This document shows, piece by piece, positions 12,225 through 20,841 of a DNA stretch of 43,074 bases. Both the position numbers and the translations under genes were made by a program. This DNA comes from a virus, in IMG/VR virus record IMGVR_UViG_3300009537_000042, positions 1 through 43,074 of that record; one strand, given 5' to 3'. Under the pieces are notes generated by a model. It searched no databases, was not told the DNA's origin, and was given only the letters and a program-made list of their open reading frames with translations. How positions within the stretch are numbered: position 1 is the first letter of the stretch; every line of letters starts with the position of its first letter.

Positions 12225-14607
12225 TGGCGAACTGATCGCAAGAATTGACGCATTAGCGTCTAATGCGATTGGATCAAGTGCTACCGATTCCAGTGTTTCG
12301 ACTGAAAGGGCGGATGCGCTAGACCGTTACTATGGCCGTCCCTATGGGGACGAGATTGACGGAAGGTCGAAAGTCACCTCAAGGGATTTAGCCGAAACGG
12401 TTGACTGGATCATGCCGTCCATTATGCGCGTGATGTTATCTTCCGGTAATGTCGTGGAGTTTCTTCCCGAAGGGCCGGAGGATGTACCGTTAGCCGAGCA
12501 GGAAAGTGACGCAACCAATCACGTCATGTTGGAGGAAAATAACGCTTTTCTGTATTTACATGACTGGTTCAAAGACGCGCTTATTTTAAGAAACGGTTAT
12601 GTAAAGACTTGGTGGGAAGAAACCGAAAAGACTACGGTTGAGGAATACACCGGCCTTTTCGCCGAGGACGTTACCAAACTGTTGATGGGTTATGAAGAAA
12701 GGGGTTGTGATTGTGAAGTATTGGAACAGTCGGAAAACCCGGTGACGCTGATTATCGGTGACGTACCGCAGGAAGTACCTACCTTTGATCTGAAATTACG
12801 GGTCACTACGAAAAAGGGCGCAGTCAAGATCACCGCCGTCCCTGCTGAAGAAGTTTTGGTCTCGAAAAGATGCAGGGGCGATCTGGATGATGCTGACTAC
12901 GTGGAACATAAGACCGTTATCCGCAGGACTGACTTAATTGAAATGGGTATGCCGGATGATTTTGTCAATACTCTCCCGGCCAACAGTAATGAACACAGTT
13001 CAGATCAGACCTCAAGGGATCGGGATGGTGAGTCATGGACGGATGAATCCATTGATCACTCGATGGATGAAATTGAATACCGGGAATGTTGTGTGAGAGT
13101 GGACGCTGACGAGGATGGAAAAGCGGAATTACGGAGAGTCGTTATTGTCGGCAAGAAAATCCCGCCCGGTGAGGAATGGAACAAAGAAGTCCCGTTCCAG
13201 TATTTCGCCTTTGCAACCCCCAAGCGGATGCCGCATAGACACATGGGTGAGTCCATTTATGACGAGATTGTTGATTTACAGTTAGTTAAAACTATTTTAA
13301 CCAGAGGGCTGTTAGACAACACTTACGGTCTGACCAACGCTGAATTTGTGATTAATGAACGGGCGAATCTGGATGACTTTTTAGTAACGAAGCCTTTAGG
13401 TGTTAAGAGGGTGGAGGGGAAACAGCCGGTCGAGGGATCATTCTCACCAATCAATAAACCCAATATTCTAGGGCAGGTTTTACCGGCGATTGATTATATA
13501 GATAAGGTAAAACAGGTTAGAACCGGAGTCGTCCCTGCTTCTACAGGGGTCGATGCCAATATATTAAAAGATGTAAGACGGGATTCTTACATGGAGAACT
13601 TAAACCAGGCCAACGCCAAGATCGAGATGATCTGCCGGATGTTTGCCGAGATCGGTTTGAAGTCTTTGGCGAAGAAAGTCCATGCACTTTTAATCATGCA
13701 CCAGGACAAGCCGAAGATGATGCGGTTACGGAACAAGTTTGTCATGGTTGACCCACAGCAATGGAAAGAACGGGAGAATTTAAAAGTCACGGTAGGTTTA
13801 GGAAACGGCAACCGTGAGGAAACCAAAGACACGATCCGTTTAATTGCTGAAGCGCAGGGGATTCTGGCGCAGTCTTACGGTTTAGTCGGGCCAGAGGAAG
13901 CCTATCACTCGTTTGCTGATTTATGTCGGGCTTTAGGAAAACCGAATCCGGAGAATTACGCAATTAACCCCTCACCAGACAATCCGAAGTATCAGGAAGT
14001 CATGCAGAGAATGGCGCAGCAACAGAGTAACCCGTTGGCCGAGGCCGAACAGGTCAAAGCACAGGCGCAGCTACAGATCACCCAGATCAAGGAACAGGGT
14101 GAACGCGAAAAAGCACAAATGAAACTGCAACTGGAAAACCAGAAACAGATGATGCTGTTGCAGAAGCAGGAATTTGAATCACAGGAAGCCGCTTTGAGAC
14201 TTCAATTAGATCAAAGACAGCAAGCATTTAAAGAATACACCGATAACACTCAGGCGAGTTGTGATCTGGCGATCATGGCCGCGAAAGCACGCACCGAGCA
14301 GGATTTAGTTGATTTCAAGACCGAATTAGCTAAACGGACTTTGGAAGCGGAAACCGCTGAACTGGTGGCTGAGCGTGAACGGATTAAGCTGGAAGTACAA
14401 GCGGCGCAGATTGAGTTTGAGAAACAGCAGATCGAGCAGCATAAGAACGCGCAAAAGGAAATCAATAAAGGCTTTGCCGATATGCACCACTTGGTCATCA
14501 AGGAACTGGCTAAAACCGTACAGGCTCTCTCCAGACCGAGAAAAACAAGGGTACTGTCTGTTGATTCTGATGGCGTACCTACCGAGTCTATTAGTGAGAT
14601 CACTTGA
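12214..14607 (+). CDS. Portal protein (podovirus type)
   Basis: 797 residues, the length typical of P22-like portals. Early segments SKVTSRDLAETVDWIMPSI, MRVMLSSGNVVEFLP and LYLHDWFKDALILRNGYVKT match the conserved portal core. The last ~200 residues are a long Gln/Glu/Lys-rich coiled coil (AEAEQVKAQAQLQ, EREKAQMKLQLENQKQ), comparable to the P22 portal barrel. It forms the dodecameric DNA channel that binds TerL. The only start that extends the frame is TTG 12214, with AAGGAAACGGG upstream. Confidence 0.9.
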   Translation: MISNGELIARIDALASNAIGSSATDSSVSTERADALDRYYGRPYGDEIDGRSKVTSRDLAETVDWIMPSIMRVMLSSGNVVEFLPEGPEDVPLAEQESDATNHVMLEENNAFLYLHDWFKDALILRNGYVKTWWEETEKTTVEEYTGLFAEDVTKLLMGYEERGCDCEVLEQSENPVTLIIGDVPQEVPTFDLKLRVTTKKGAVKITAVPAEEVLVSKRCRGDLDDADYVEHKTVIRRTDLIEMGMPDDFVNTLPANSNEHSSDQTSRDRDGESWTDESIDHSMDEIEYRECCVRVDADEDGKAELRRVVIVGKKIPPGEEWNKEVPFQYFAFATPKRMPHRHMGESIYDEIVDLQLVKTILTRGLLDNTYGLTNAEFVINERANLDDFLVTKPLGVKRVEGKQPVEGSFSPINKPNILGQVLPAIDYIDKVKQVRTGVVPASTGVDANILKDVRRDSYMENLNQANAKIEMICRMFAEIGLKSLAKKVHALLIMHQDKPKMMRLRNKFVMVDPQQWKERENLKVTVGLGNGNREETKDTIRLIAEAQGILAQSYGLVGPEEAYHSFADLCRALGKPNPENYAINPSPDNPKYQEVMQRMAQQQSNPLAEAEQVKAQAQLQITQIKEQGEREKAQMKLQLENQKQMMLLQKQEFESQEAALRLQLDQRQQAFKEYTDNTQASCDLAIMAAKARTEQDLVDFKTELAKRTLEAETAELVAERERIKLEVQAAQIEFEKQQIEQHKNAQKEINKGFADMHHLVIKELAKTVQALSRPRKTRVLSVDSDGVPTESISEIT

Positions 14608-15072
14608 TTGGCCGGACTGTTACAAACTACGTTATACCCTTCAACCGGATTACTCCCGAACGTCTCCATGAAAGATTTAAACAAGATCAGGGTCATCCAG
14701 CAAAAAAGGAAAGGTTTTGATGTAAAACTGGTGAACGGTGTACCGACCATGTATGTCCCGCCGATTGAAAGTGATTCAGACGGCATGACCCATAAAATCT
14801 GGGGCGATGCTTTATATCAATTAATGAACGGACAGCTTGAAGCCTTGAACGGTGATTACCCCGAAGGGGAGATGGATAAAACGATTGATCTTAGGCTGAT
14901 CCAGTTTGATCCATCAGAATCCAGAAAGTATGTCCCTGATGGTGGGGGCGGTGGTTACAAGTTAATCGGCAACACCCACACTCTCTCAGTACCGAAGATG
15001 AAAGATGACTATATGACAAGGCAAATCTGGGGGCATGAACTTGGACATGCTTTTGGTATGAAACACACATAG
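14608..15072 (+). CDS. Metzincin-like zinc peptidase in the head module
   Basis: 154 residues from a TTG next to the portal stop. It ends with HELGHAFGMKH at 143-153, an exact metzincin signature HExxHxxGxxH with three His ligands. A Met-turn after the motif, usual in metzincins, is missing because the protein stops one residue later. Preceding residues include a Gly-rich loop (PDGGGGGYKLIG). It might be a virion-associated protease or a processing enzyme, but the truncation after the zinc site is odd. Confidence 0.7.
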   Translation: MAGLLQTTLYPSTGLLPNVSMKDLNKIRVIQQKRKGFDVKLVNGVPTMYVPPIESDSDGMTHKIWGDALYQLMNGQLEALNGDYPEGEMDKTIDLRLIQFDPSESRKYVPDGGGGGYKLIGNTHTLSVPKMKDDYMTRQIWGHELGHAFGMKHT

Positions 15073-15082
15073 AGGAAATATT

Positions 15083-15505
15083 ATGGCAGGTTACAATAAA
15101 TTTGAAGATTTTGTCAGGGCGTTGGGAATTGGTGAGCATGGGAATTTGCATACCGAAACCTGCAAAGTCTATCTGACTACCAATCCACCTTCCGCGACTC
15201 TGGATAATGTCAAGGCTGATCTGGTGGAGTCCGTTACAGGTACGGGTTACACCGCAGGCGGTGAAGATTCAACCAACACCTACACCGAGGCCAACGGCAC
15301 TGCTACATTTGCCGGATCGGACATTACCTGGACAGCGGGCGCAGCCGACTGGACAACTTTTCAGTATGCCGTTCTGTATAACGACACAACCGCAGGTGCT
15401 ACCGATCCGTTAATCTCATGGTGGGACTACGGTGGTGCAGTAGTATTAGGCAACGGTGAAACCTTTAAAGTGGACTTTGGTGCTTCAATCTTCACGATCA
15501 CTTGA
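15083..15505 (+). CDS. Virion-associated beta protein (decoration/head protein-like)
   Basis: 140 residues. It begins MAGYNKFEDFVRALGIGEH and is beta-rich with GTGYTAGGED, TFQYAVLYNDTTAGATDPLI and a SWWDYGG motif. I recognise this layout from phage proteins encoded among head genes, of unknown exact role. AGAGGAAAT precedes the ATG. It lies between portal and capsid genes, which suits a head decoration or vertex protein. Confidence 0.65.
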   Translation: MAGYNKFEDFVRALGIGEHGNLHTETCKVYLTTNPPSATLDNVKADLVESVTGTGYTAGGEDSTNTYTEANGTATFAGSDITWTAGAADWTTFQYAVLYNDTTAGATDPLISWWDYGGAVVLGNGETFKVDFGASIFTIT

Positions 15506-15699
15506 TGCTGAATAAAGAACAGAATAGACGTTACACGATCTGTAACGGCCTGATCAATCTCTGTTGTGCAAAAACAGAAAACATGGTCAGGCAGAATTTA
15601 CCGGGCAGGGTGTATGTTGATCAATGCCGCGAATGTGGGCGCAAGCACTACACCATGCGGGCAGAACCCGGCATATTCGGCTTAACCCAGAGGAACTAA
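15505..15699 (+). CDS. Small Cys-rich protein, zinc-binding likely
   Basis: 64 residues. The ATG overlaps the preceding TGA. Pairs ICNGLINLCC and CRECGRKHY form a zinc-knuckle-like pattern and the rest is basic. Small zinc proteins of this kind are often found among phage head genes; the role is unknown. A TTG three bases upstream is a possible alternative start. Confidence 0.6.
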   Translation: MLNKEQNRRYTICNGLINLCCAKTENMVRQNLPGRVYVDQCRECGRKHYTMRAEPGIFGLTQRN

Positions 15700-15700
15700 A

Positions 15701-16504
15701 ATGGCAGATGGCGTACCCATTACCGCAGGCGCGGGAACGACAATATTAACCGATGACACCGGCGCAGGCGGTCACGCGCAAGTCGTCAAGCTGGCGATTG
15801 CCACAGACGGATCAGGCGTACTTATCCCCGCAGAAGCCACCAACGGCCTTGATGTTGATGTAACCCGCGTCATACCCGGCGTTACCGCAACGGCTTTAGG
15901 CAAGGCGGAAGATGACGGCCACAGTTCCGGCGATGTTGGGGTCATGGCATTGGCGGTCAGGAACGATGCCGCTGCCAGTTTCGGTGCGAACCTTGATTAC
16001 GCGCCTTTAACTGTTGACTCAGTTGGTAATCAGAATGTAGTCGCCAGACGTGGATTAACCCGCGTTTCAGTGGCTTCAGGTGGTTTAACGACTTCTACAA
16101 CTGCTTATACCGCAGGCGATCAGGTCGGGACACAATTCACCATGCCCGGTTGTGCAAGGGCTTCAGGCGGCACAGGGACGATTGTTTCAGTTGTTCTTGT
16201 TTCTGCTGCAGACATCACCGGCCCGTATGATGTAGTGATATTCAGGGAAAGCGTCACTCTGGCAAGTGATAACGCTCCTTTTGCCATATCTGATGCAGAC
16301 GCATTGAAAATTGTTGCTTTAGTCCAGTTAGCAGGGTCTTTTGATATTGGTAATAACCGTATTGCTCAAGCCTATAATCTGGCCATCCCTTACGACTGCA
16401 ACGGTGGGACAAGTCTTTATGCCGGATTGATTACAAGGGTCGGGCATACGTTCTTTGCTGCCGTGACAGATTTACAACTGATCTTAATGGTTGAATTGAA
16501 TTAA
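15701..16504 (+). CDS. Virion structural protein, beta-rich
   Basis: 267 residues, beginning MADGVPITAGAGTTILTDDT and rich in Ala, Thr, Gly and Val. The pattern VVKLAIATDGSG, VMALAVRNDAA is common in proteins encoded near capsid genes of short-tailed phages (head fibre or decoration type). There are no catalytic motifs. Adjacent genes are coupled: TAATG with the next. Confidence 0.6.
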   Translation: MADGVPITAGAGTTILTDDTGAGGHAQVVKLAIATDGSGVLIPAEATNGLDVDVTRVIPGVTATALGKAEDDGHSSGDVGVMALAVRNDAAASFGANLDYAPLTVDSVGNQNVVARRGLTRVSVASGGLTTSTTAYTAGDQVGTQFTMPGCARASGGTGTIVSVVLVSAADITGPYDVVIFRESVTLASDNAPFAISDADALKIVALVQLAGSFDIGNNRIAQAYNLAIPYDCNGGTSLYAGLITRVGHTFFAAVTDLQLILMVELN

Positions 16505-17334
16505 TGGCTTACACCTTCGGCGCAGGGACGGGCGATGATATTAATTGGGCATCACAAGCCACGATCATGGCTACAGCCAGATCAGTATTAGTCTGTGGCT
16601 GGTGGTATCCAACGACTTTAACCGCTGGTCGCGGTATATGGTCAGCCCATACGACTAATATCAACGGTGCGGAAATAGCAGCAGCAACTAATGAAATAGT
16701 ATTACGCACAGATAATGTCACTACCGATGGTCAGTGGACAACGACCGGCGCAGGTCTGACTTTAAACACATGGACGTTTCTGGCCTTTATGAGTTCGACA
16801 TTAAATGGCACACCTTCGGCTGCATGGCGGGTTTGGTCTGGGACAATAGATACTCCGCCTATTGAATGTACGGTGACACAAAATACTGCACCTGCTGGTA
16901 ATTTTACTGGCGGGGCAATCTTTTACATCGGCAATAAAGGCACAGGCACAGTGGCCTTTCAGGGGATTATAGATGAAGTGGGTTTTTGCACCACCGCCGC
17001 TGCCGCTGGTGCATCCACGCATCCGTTTTCACTGGCTGCAATTGGTGCGATCACAGACGCCGAAGCCCTTTTTACTTATGAACGGTTTATTGTCCCGTAC
17101 TGGTTAGGGTTAGGTTGGGCACCGGCAGGACTGGTGAGGAGAAACGGCTCAAGTGTAAACACCGAAGATGCCTCTTACTGGTCTGGGGACATGCTGGCAA
17201 GGGTTATCCGTTACAACACCGCTACAGGCGAATCATCCGTAGCCCCGACAATTAACGGCGCAACTTATTCACCTGAGGATGGCCCACGTGCCATGTTGAT
17301 CCCAAGTCCGATATTTTCACCGAGGCGGCATTAA
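16504..17334 (+). CDS. Virion protein with concanavalin/laminin-G-like fold
   Basis: 276 residues. The repeated beta pattern (ARSVLVCGWWYPTTL, TLNTWTFLAFMSSTLNG, FYIGNKGTGTVAFQGIIDEV) is that of LamG/concanavalin A-like jelly rolls, with the typical F-x-G-x-I-D-E-V at the end of the fold. In phages such domains are found on capsid or tail surface proteins and bind glycans. It lies within the head module, so capsid display is plausible. Confidence 0.6.
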   Translation: MAYTFGAGTGDDINWASQATIMATARSVLVCGWWYPTTLTAGRGIWSAHTTNINGAEIAAATNEIVLRTDNVTTDGQWTTTGAGLTLNTWTFLAFMSSTLNGTPSAAWRVWSGTIDTPPIECTVTQNTAPAGNFTGGAIFYIGNKGTGTVAFQGIIDEVGFCTTAAAAGASTHPFSLAAIGAITDAEALFTYERFIVPYWLGLGWAPAGLVRRNGSSVNTEDASYWSGDMLARVIRYNTATGESSVAPTINGATYSPEDGPRAMLIPSPIFSPRRH

Positions 17335-17359
17335 TCAAAAAATACTTTAGGCGGTTGTA

Positions 17360-18286
17360 ATGTCATTATTACTTTTATTTAAGTCCGGTGGCGCAACCGC
17401 TTATGTTCTACCAGCCGAAGCAGGAAGTTATACTTACACCGGCACGGCAGCCAGTTTATTACGCGGCAGGTTATTAGCCGCTAACGGCAGCAGTTACACT
17501 TATACTGGCACAGCCGCAGGATTATTTTACGGAAGAAAATTAACCGCTGAATCCAGCAGTTACACCTATACCGGAACGGCAGCGAACTTTGTTTATAACC
17601 GTGTTCTGACTGCATCCGGCAGTTCCTACACTTACACTGGCACAGCCGCTAATCTGGCGCGTAGCAGAATCTTCTCCGCAGAGAGTGGTGCTTACACTTA
17701 CACAGGGACAGCGGCGGCATTACAGTACGGAAGAAAGCTGACTGCTGAAGCCGGTGGTTATACTTATACCGGCACACCTGCATCATTATTTTATAACCGC
17801 GTTTTGATCAGCGCGGCAGGCACATATAACTACAGCGGCACAGATGCGGCTTTACTTTATGGAAGATTATTAGCTGCAAGTGGCGGGGCTTATACCTACA
17901 CCGGCACGGATGCAGGACTGATCTACACACCGCAAGGCGCGTATATTCTATCCGCTGAAAGCGGCGCATATAACCTCACCGGCACTGCCGCAAACACGTT
18001 ATGGAACCGGCAGATCATCGCTGGGAATGGAAGTTATAACCTTACTGGCACAGATGCTAGTCTCATTTACACTACCAGTATCACACCGAGAGTCGGCGGC
18101 GGGAAACGTAGAATCCCCCGTATCATCAGGACGTATGTTGAAGATGAGGAATACGATGTTGAACTTGAAATAGCTGCCAAACCGCAATCCAGGTTTGTTG
18201 AAATAGACATGGAGCGTTATGAAAAGATGCTTGAGGAAAAACGTAAATTGAGGAAGAAAAAAGCTGCCGCCTACTTATTACACTGA
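17360..18286 (+). CDS. Repeat-rich surface protein (ten ~22-residue GSYTYTGTAA repeats)
   Basis: 308 residues. From about residue 19 to 245 there are ten imperfect repeats of the form A-x-S-G-S-Y-T-Y-T-G-T-A-A-x-L-x-Y-x-R-x-L. The last two change TYTGT to NLTGT. The basic C-terminus (GGKRRIPRIIRTYVEDEEYD, EEKRKLRKKKAAA) may anchor it to the capsid. Such repeats are seen in phage head-fibre-like proteins. It is coupled to the next gene by ATGA. Confidence 0.65.
   Translation: MSLLLLFKSGGATAYVLPAEAGSYTYTGTAASLLRGRLLAANGSSYTYTGTAAGLFYGRKLTAESSSYTYTGTAANFVYNRVLTASGSSYTYTGTAANLARSRIFSAESGAYTYTGTAAALQYGRKLTAEAGGYTYTGTPASLFYNRVLISAAGTYNYSGTDAALLYGRLLAASGGAYTYTGTDAGLIYTPQGAYILSAESGAYNLTGTAANTLWNRQIIAGNGSYNLTGTDASLIYTTSITPRVGGGKRRIPRIIRTYVEDEEYDVELEIAAKPQSRFVEIDMERYEKMLEEKRKLRKKKAAAYLLH
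17402..18080 (+). repeat. Ten degenerate ~66-bp coding repeats
   Basis: The DNA repeats TAYACYTAYACYGGCAC about every 66 bases inside the gene at 17360. The copies vary at third positions, so amplification is old or under selection for protein sequence. Confidence 0.75.
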
Positions 18287-18573
18287 TGAATAAAATTACT
18301 TTAGAAGATTCCGTATTTAAAGCCGCCTCTGCACAGTCCTTGCTGGACAACCCGATACTAAAAGAGGCTTTCAGTAAAGTCAGGGCATATCTCGATGACA
18401 AGGAAATCGAAGTCAAGACGACTGATACTGAAAGTTGTAAAGATATTATCAGGACAAAGCAAATCCTGTCTTATCTTGAGAGTGCCATCTATACCATGAT
18501 TAATGACGGGAAGATCGCACGAAAACACCTTGATCTATTAACCCAACAGAAAACGAGTATATTCAGGCGATGA
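18286..18573 (+). CDS. Hypothetical helical protein (95 aa)
   Basis: It opens MNKITLEDSVFKAASAQSLL and continues with helices AFSKVRAYLDDKEIEV and TKQILSYLESAIYTMINDGK. Coupled by ATGA to the repeat protein, it is probably a small virion or assembly protein. No domain recognised. Confidence 0.55.
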   Translation: MNKITLEDSVFKAASAQSLLDNPILKEAFSKVRAYLDDKEIEVKTTDTESCKDIIRTKQILSYLESAIYTMINDGKIARKHLDLLTQQKTSIFRR

Positions 18574-18734
18574 TTAATATCAGACGTTCTTATGAAATGA
18601 TCGGCCATGTTGAAAACGGAAAGTTTATAAGAAAAAAACATTTCACCGGATTTATTATTACTATTTACAATTTATTTAAGCACACGAAACATATCTTTAT
18701 CAATTTTTACTGGAAATTTATTGTTATTACTTAA
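18570..18734 (+). CDS. Small basic, aromatic protein (54 aa)
   Basis: ATG 18570 overlaps the previous TGA. MINIRRSYEMIGHVENGKFI is followed by a Phe/Ile/Tyr/Lys-rich AT-biased tail (IFINFYWKFIVIT). The AT-richness of the 3' half differs from neighbouring head genes. Function unknown. Confidence 0.45.
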   Translation: MINIRRSYEMIGHVENGKFIRKKHFTGFIITIYNLFKHTKHIFINFYWKFIVIT

Positions 18735-18737
18735 ACC

Positions 18738-18800
18738 GTCCCTACCGTAAGGCGGGACATGCTAAGCCGTGAGGCTCAGCAAAAGGGGGAGCAATCCCCC
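18738..18800 (+). promoter_or_regulatory. Leader of the scaffold gene with three GNRA-tetraloop hairpins
   Basis: Three adjacent hairpins: GTCCC/GGGAC (18738-18742/18754-18758) with an inner CC-GTAA-GG; GCTAAGCC-GTGA-GGCTCAGC (18761-18780, one mismatch); and GGGGGA-GCAA-TCCCCC (18785-18800, perfect). All three loops are GNRA (GUAA, GUGA, GCAA). The scaffold start codon is 22 bases after the last stem. Such a compact array can protect a transcript end, mark a processing site or bind a protein. Confidence 0.6.
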
Positions 18801-18822
18801 TTCCCAAAGATGGAGAAAAACT

Positions 18823-19830
18823 ATGGACGCTACCCAAGAGGGCGCAGACATACATGAAAAATTAGTTGCAAAACTAACGCCAAAACCTGATCTACCCGTA
18901 AAGGATGATAACAAACAGGTTGAGGACGCTGGCGGCGAACCGCCCGTTGCCGAGGAACCGGCAGCGCAGGAACACCCTGATGATGGAGAAGCAGCAGAAG
19001 GCCCGCAATTTACGCTCAGTGACTTTGCCGCCGCTTTCGGGATTGAGGAAACATTACTTGATCTGAATGATGACGGTGAGGTGATCTTCAAAGCGAAGAT
19101 CGACAACGAGGAAAAATACGCAAAGGCTTCTGACCTGCTCAAATCCTACCAGCTTGAAGGTCACCTGAACAAGCAGAACATGGATGTTGTGGAGTTACGG
19201 AAATCACTGGAAGCGGAGCGTACACAATACACGCAGCAAGCGACCCAGCGGCTTCAACAACTCGAAGATACCCTTGCACTCACCAGTGCCCAATTCAACT
19301 CTGAATTTCAAAGTGTTGACTGGAACAGGTTAAAGCAGGAAAACCCACAGGAATATACCCGGCTCCGTATAGAGTTTGGGGACAAACAGTCACAACTGCA
19401 AAACAGTTATTCACAGTTAAATACTGCCAGAGAACATCAAAAGGCGGAAATACTGAATACTGAAAAGCGGATGTTGCTTGATAAAATTCCTGAATGGAAA
19501 GACGAAAGCAAGTTTCAGGCAGGCGCAGCAGAGATCATCAACGGGGCGAAACATTATGGTTTCACCGCGCAAGAGGTCACTTCTGCACTGGATCACCGCA
19601 TTTTACTCATGGCGCGTGATGCAATAGCCTATCGGAAATTGCAAGACAAGAAGCCGGAAGTCACACAAAAAGTGCGGACGGCTCCGAAGATCGTCAAACC
19701 GGGTGTCGTGAAACCGACTGCATCGAAAGATGAAGCCCTGAAGAAACTGAAAGCCAGGATACAGAAAGGAGAAGATGGGGCCTTGAGTGCATATCTCATG
19801 CAATCAGGCATCGCTTCTATAAAGCGATAA
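18823..19830 (+). CDS. Scaffolding protein
   Basis: 335 residues from ATG 18823 with TGGAGA upstream; longer starts would run through the leader hairpins. The acidic, Pro/Glu-rich N-terminus (EPPVAEEPAAQEHPDDGEAA) is followed by a long coiled coil (ELRKSLEAERTQYTQQ, RLQQLEDTLALTSAQ) and a basic C-terminus (KLKARIQKGEDGALSAYLMQ). This is the usual make-up of a phage scaffold, and it lies directly before the major capsid gene. It is lost from the mature head. Confidence 0.8.
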   Translation: MDATQEGADIHEKLVAKLTPKPDLPVKDDNKQVEDAGGEPPVAEEPAAQEHPDDGEAAEGPQFTLSDFAAAFGIEETLLDLNDDGEVIFKAKIDNEEKYAKASDLLKSYQLEGHLNKQNMDVVELRKSLEAERTQYTQQATQRLQQLEDTLALTSAQFNSEFQSVDWNRLKQENPQEYTRLRIEFGDKQSQLQNSYSQLNTAREHQKAEILNTEKRMLLDKIPEWKDESKFQAGAAEIINGAKHYGFTAQEVTSALDHRILLMARDAIAYRKLQDKKPEVTQKVRTAPKIVKPGVVKPTASKDEALKKLKARIQKGEDGALSAYLMQSGIASIKR

Positions 19831-19842
19831 TGGAGACCTCAA

Positions 19843-20793
19843 ATGACCCAACCTACAGGTACAGCCAGTTCGTATGATCTGTCTGCTACTAATTTTGAAG
19901 ATTTAGCGGACGTCATCTATGACGTATCCCCAACGGATACGCCGGGACTGACCCGCTTTAAAAAGAACAAAGCCACTGCCACTCTACACGAATGGTCAGT
20001 GGATGCCATTGAAGCCGCAGGCACCAACTACAACGTAGAAGGTGATGAGGCTGTTGGCACAGCCGCAGAAACCCGCGTCAAGCGTGGTAACTACTGCTGC
20101 ATCAGTGACAAAAACCCCATCGTTTCCGGCACACAGGAAGTTGTTTCCAAAGCTGGTATCAGTTCAGAAATGGCTTACCAGATGGAACAGAAGATGAAGG
20201 CGTTGAAAACAGACGTTGAAAAAATGATCTGGGACAACAATGCCCGCGCTGCTGGTAACGATTCAACTGCCCGTGAAGCGGCAGGTATGCCCGCATGGTT
20301 AATCACCAACGTCAACAAGGCGGGTGGTGGTGTACTGGCGACTGGTGACGGTTCGGATGCGTACACACCGGGCGCACCACGCGCTTTACTGGAATCCTAT
20401 GTTGAGGATGCGCTGGCACAAGCCTGGAACTCAGGCGGCAACCCGCGCTGGTGCAATCTTGGATCATTCCAGAAACGTGCAGCGGCTGGCTTTACCGGAA
20501 ACACGACCCGCACACAGGAAACGAAGTCAAGCGGCAAACTCGTAAATTCAGTGGACATATATGTTGATCCGCTAGGTAACGAAGTTGAGCTTGTACCCAA
20601 CCGTTTCTGTGTGAACTCGATCATGACGTTTGTTGATCCTGGTTATGTGAAGTTTTCAACACTTCGCAATTTCCGTTCACACGATCTGGCAATCACCGGC
20701 GACTACATGTCTAAGCAAATTCTTGTTGAATGGACTCTTGAAGTCTGCAACGAGAAAGCCCATGCCATGATAGCCGATCTGACAACCAGCTAA
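19843..20793 (+). CDS. Major capsid protein (SU10 type, HK97 fold)
   Basis: 316 residues. Conserved features of the SU10/DUF5309 family are present: FEDLADVIYDVSPTDTPGL at ~17-35, the segment KATATLHEWSVDAI, and VDIYVDPLGNEVELVPNR. The family forms the HK97-fold shell of many podoviruses. No N-terminal delta domain is seen, in keeping with a separate scaffold gene. A GGAGACC-type ribosome binding site precedes the ATG. Confidence 0.9.
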   Translation: MTQPTGTASSYDLSATNFEDLADVIYDVSPTDTPGLTRFKKNKATATLHEWSVDAIEAAGTNYNVEGDEAVGTAAETRVKRGNYCCISDKNPIVSGTQEVVSKAGISSEMAYQMEQKMKALKTDVEKMIWDNNARAAGNDSTAREAAGMPAWLITNVNKAGGGVLATGDGSDAYTPGAPRALLESYVEDALAQAWNSGGNPRWCNLGSFQKRAAAGFTGNTTRTQETKSSGKLVNSVDIYVDPLGNEVELVPNRFCVNSIMTFVDPGYVKFSTLRNFRSHDLAITGDYMSKQILVEWTLEVCNEKAHAMIADLTTS

Positions 20794-20802
20794 TTTCAAC
20801 CA

Positions 20803-20821
20803 GCGGGGCTACTCGCCCCGC
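20803..20821 (+). terminator. Strong stem-loop after the capsid gene
   Basis: GCGGGGC (20803-20809) and GCCCCGC (20815-20821) form a perfect 7-bp stem with loop TACTC. Only ATTTTA follows, so termination is probably partial. It could raise capsid mRNA stability over downstream genes. Confidence 0.5.
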
Positions 20822-20841
20822 ATTTTAGAGGAATAAATCTC

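Noticed and set aside
14250-14786. 178-aa minus-strand frame opposite the portal C-terminus
   Set aside because: It mirrors the Gln/Glu coiled coil of the portal, producing a Ser/Cys/Ala-rich shadow.
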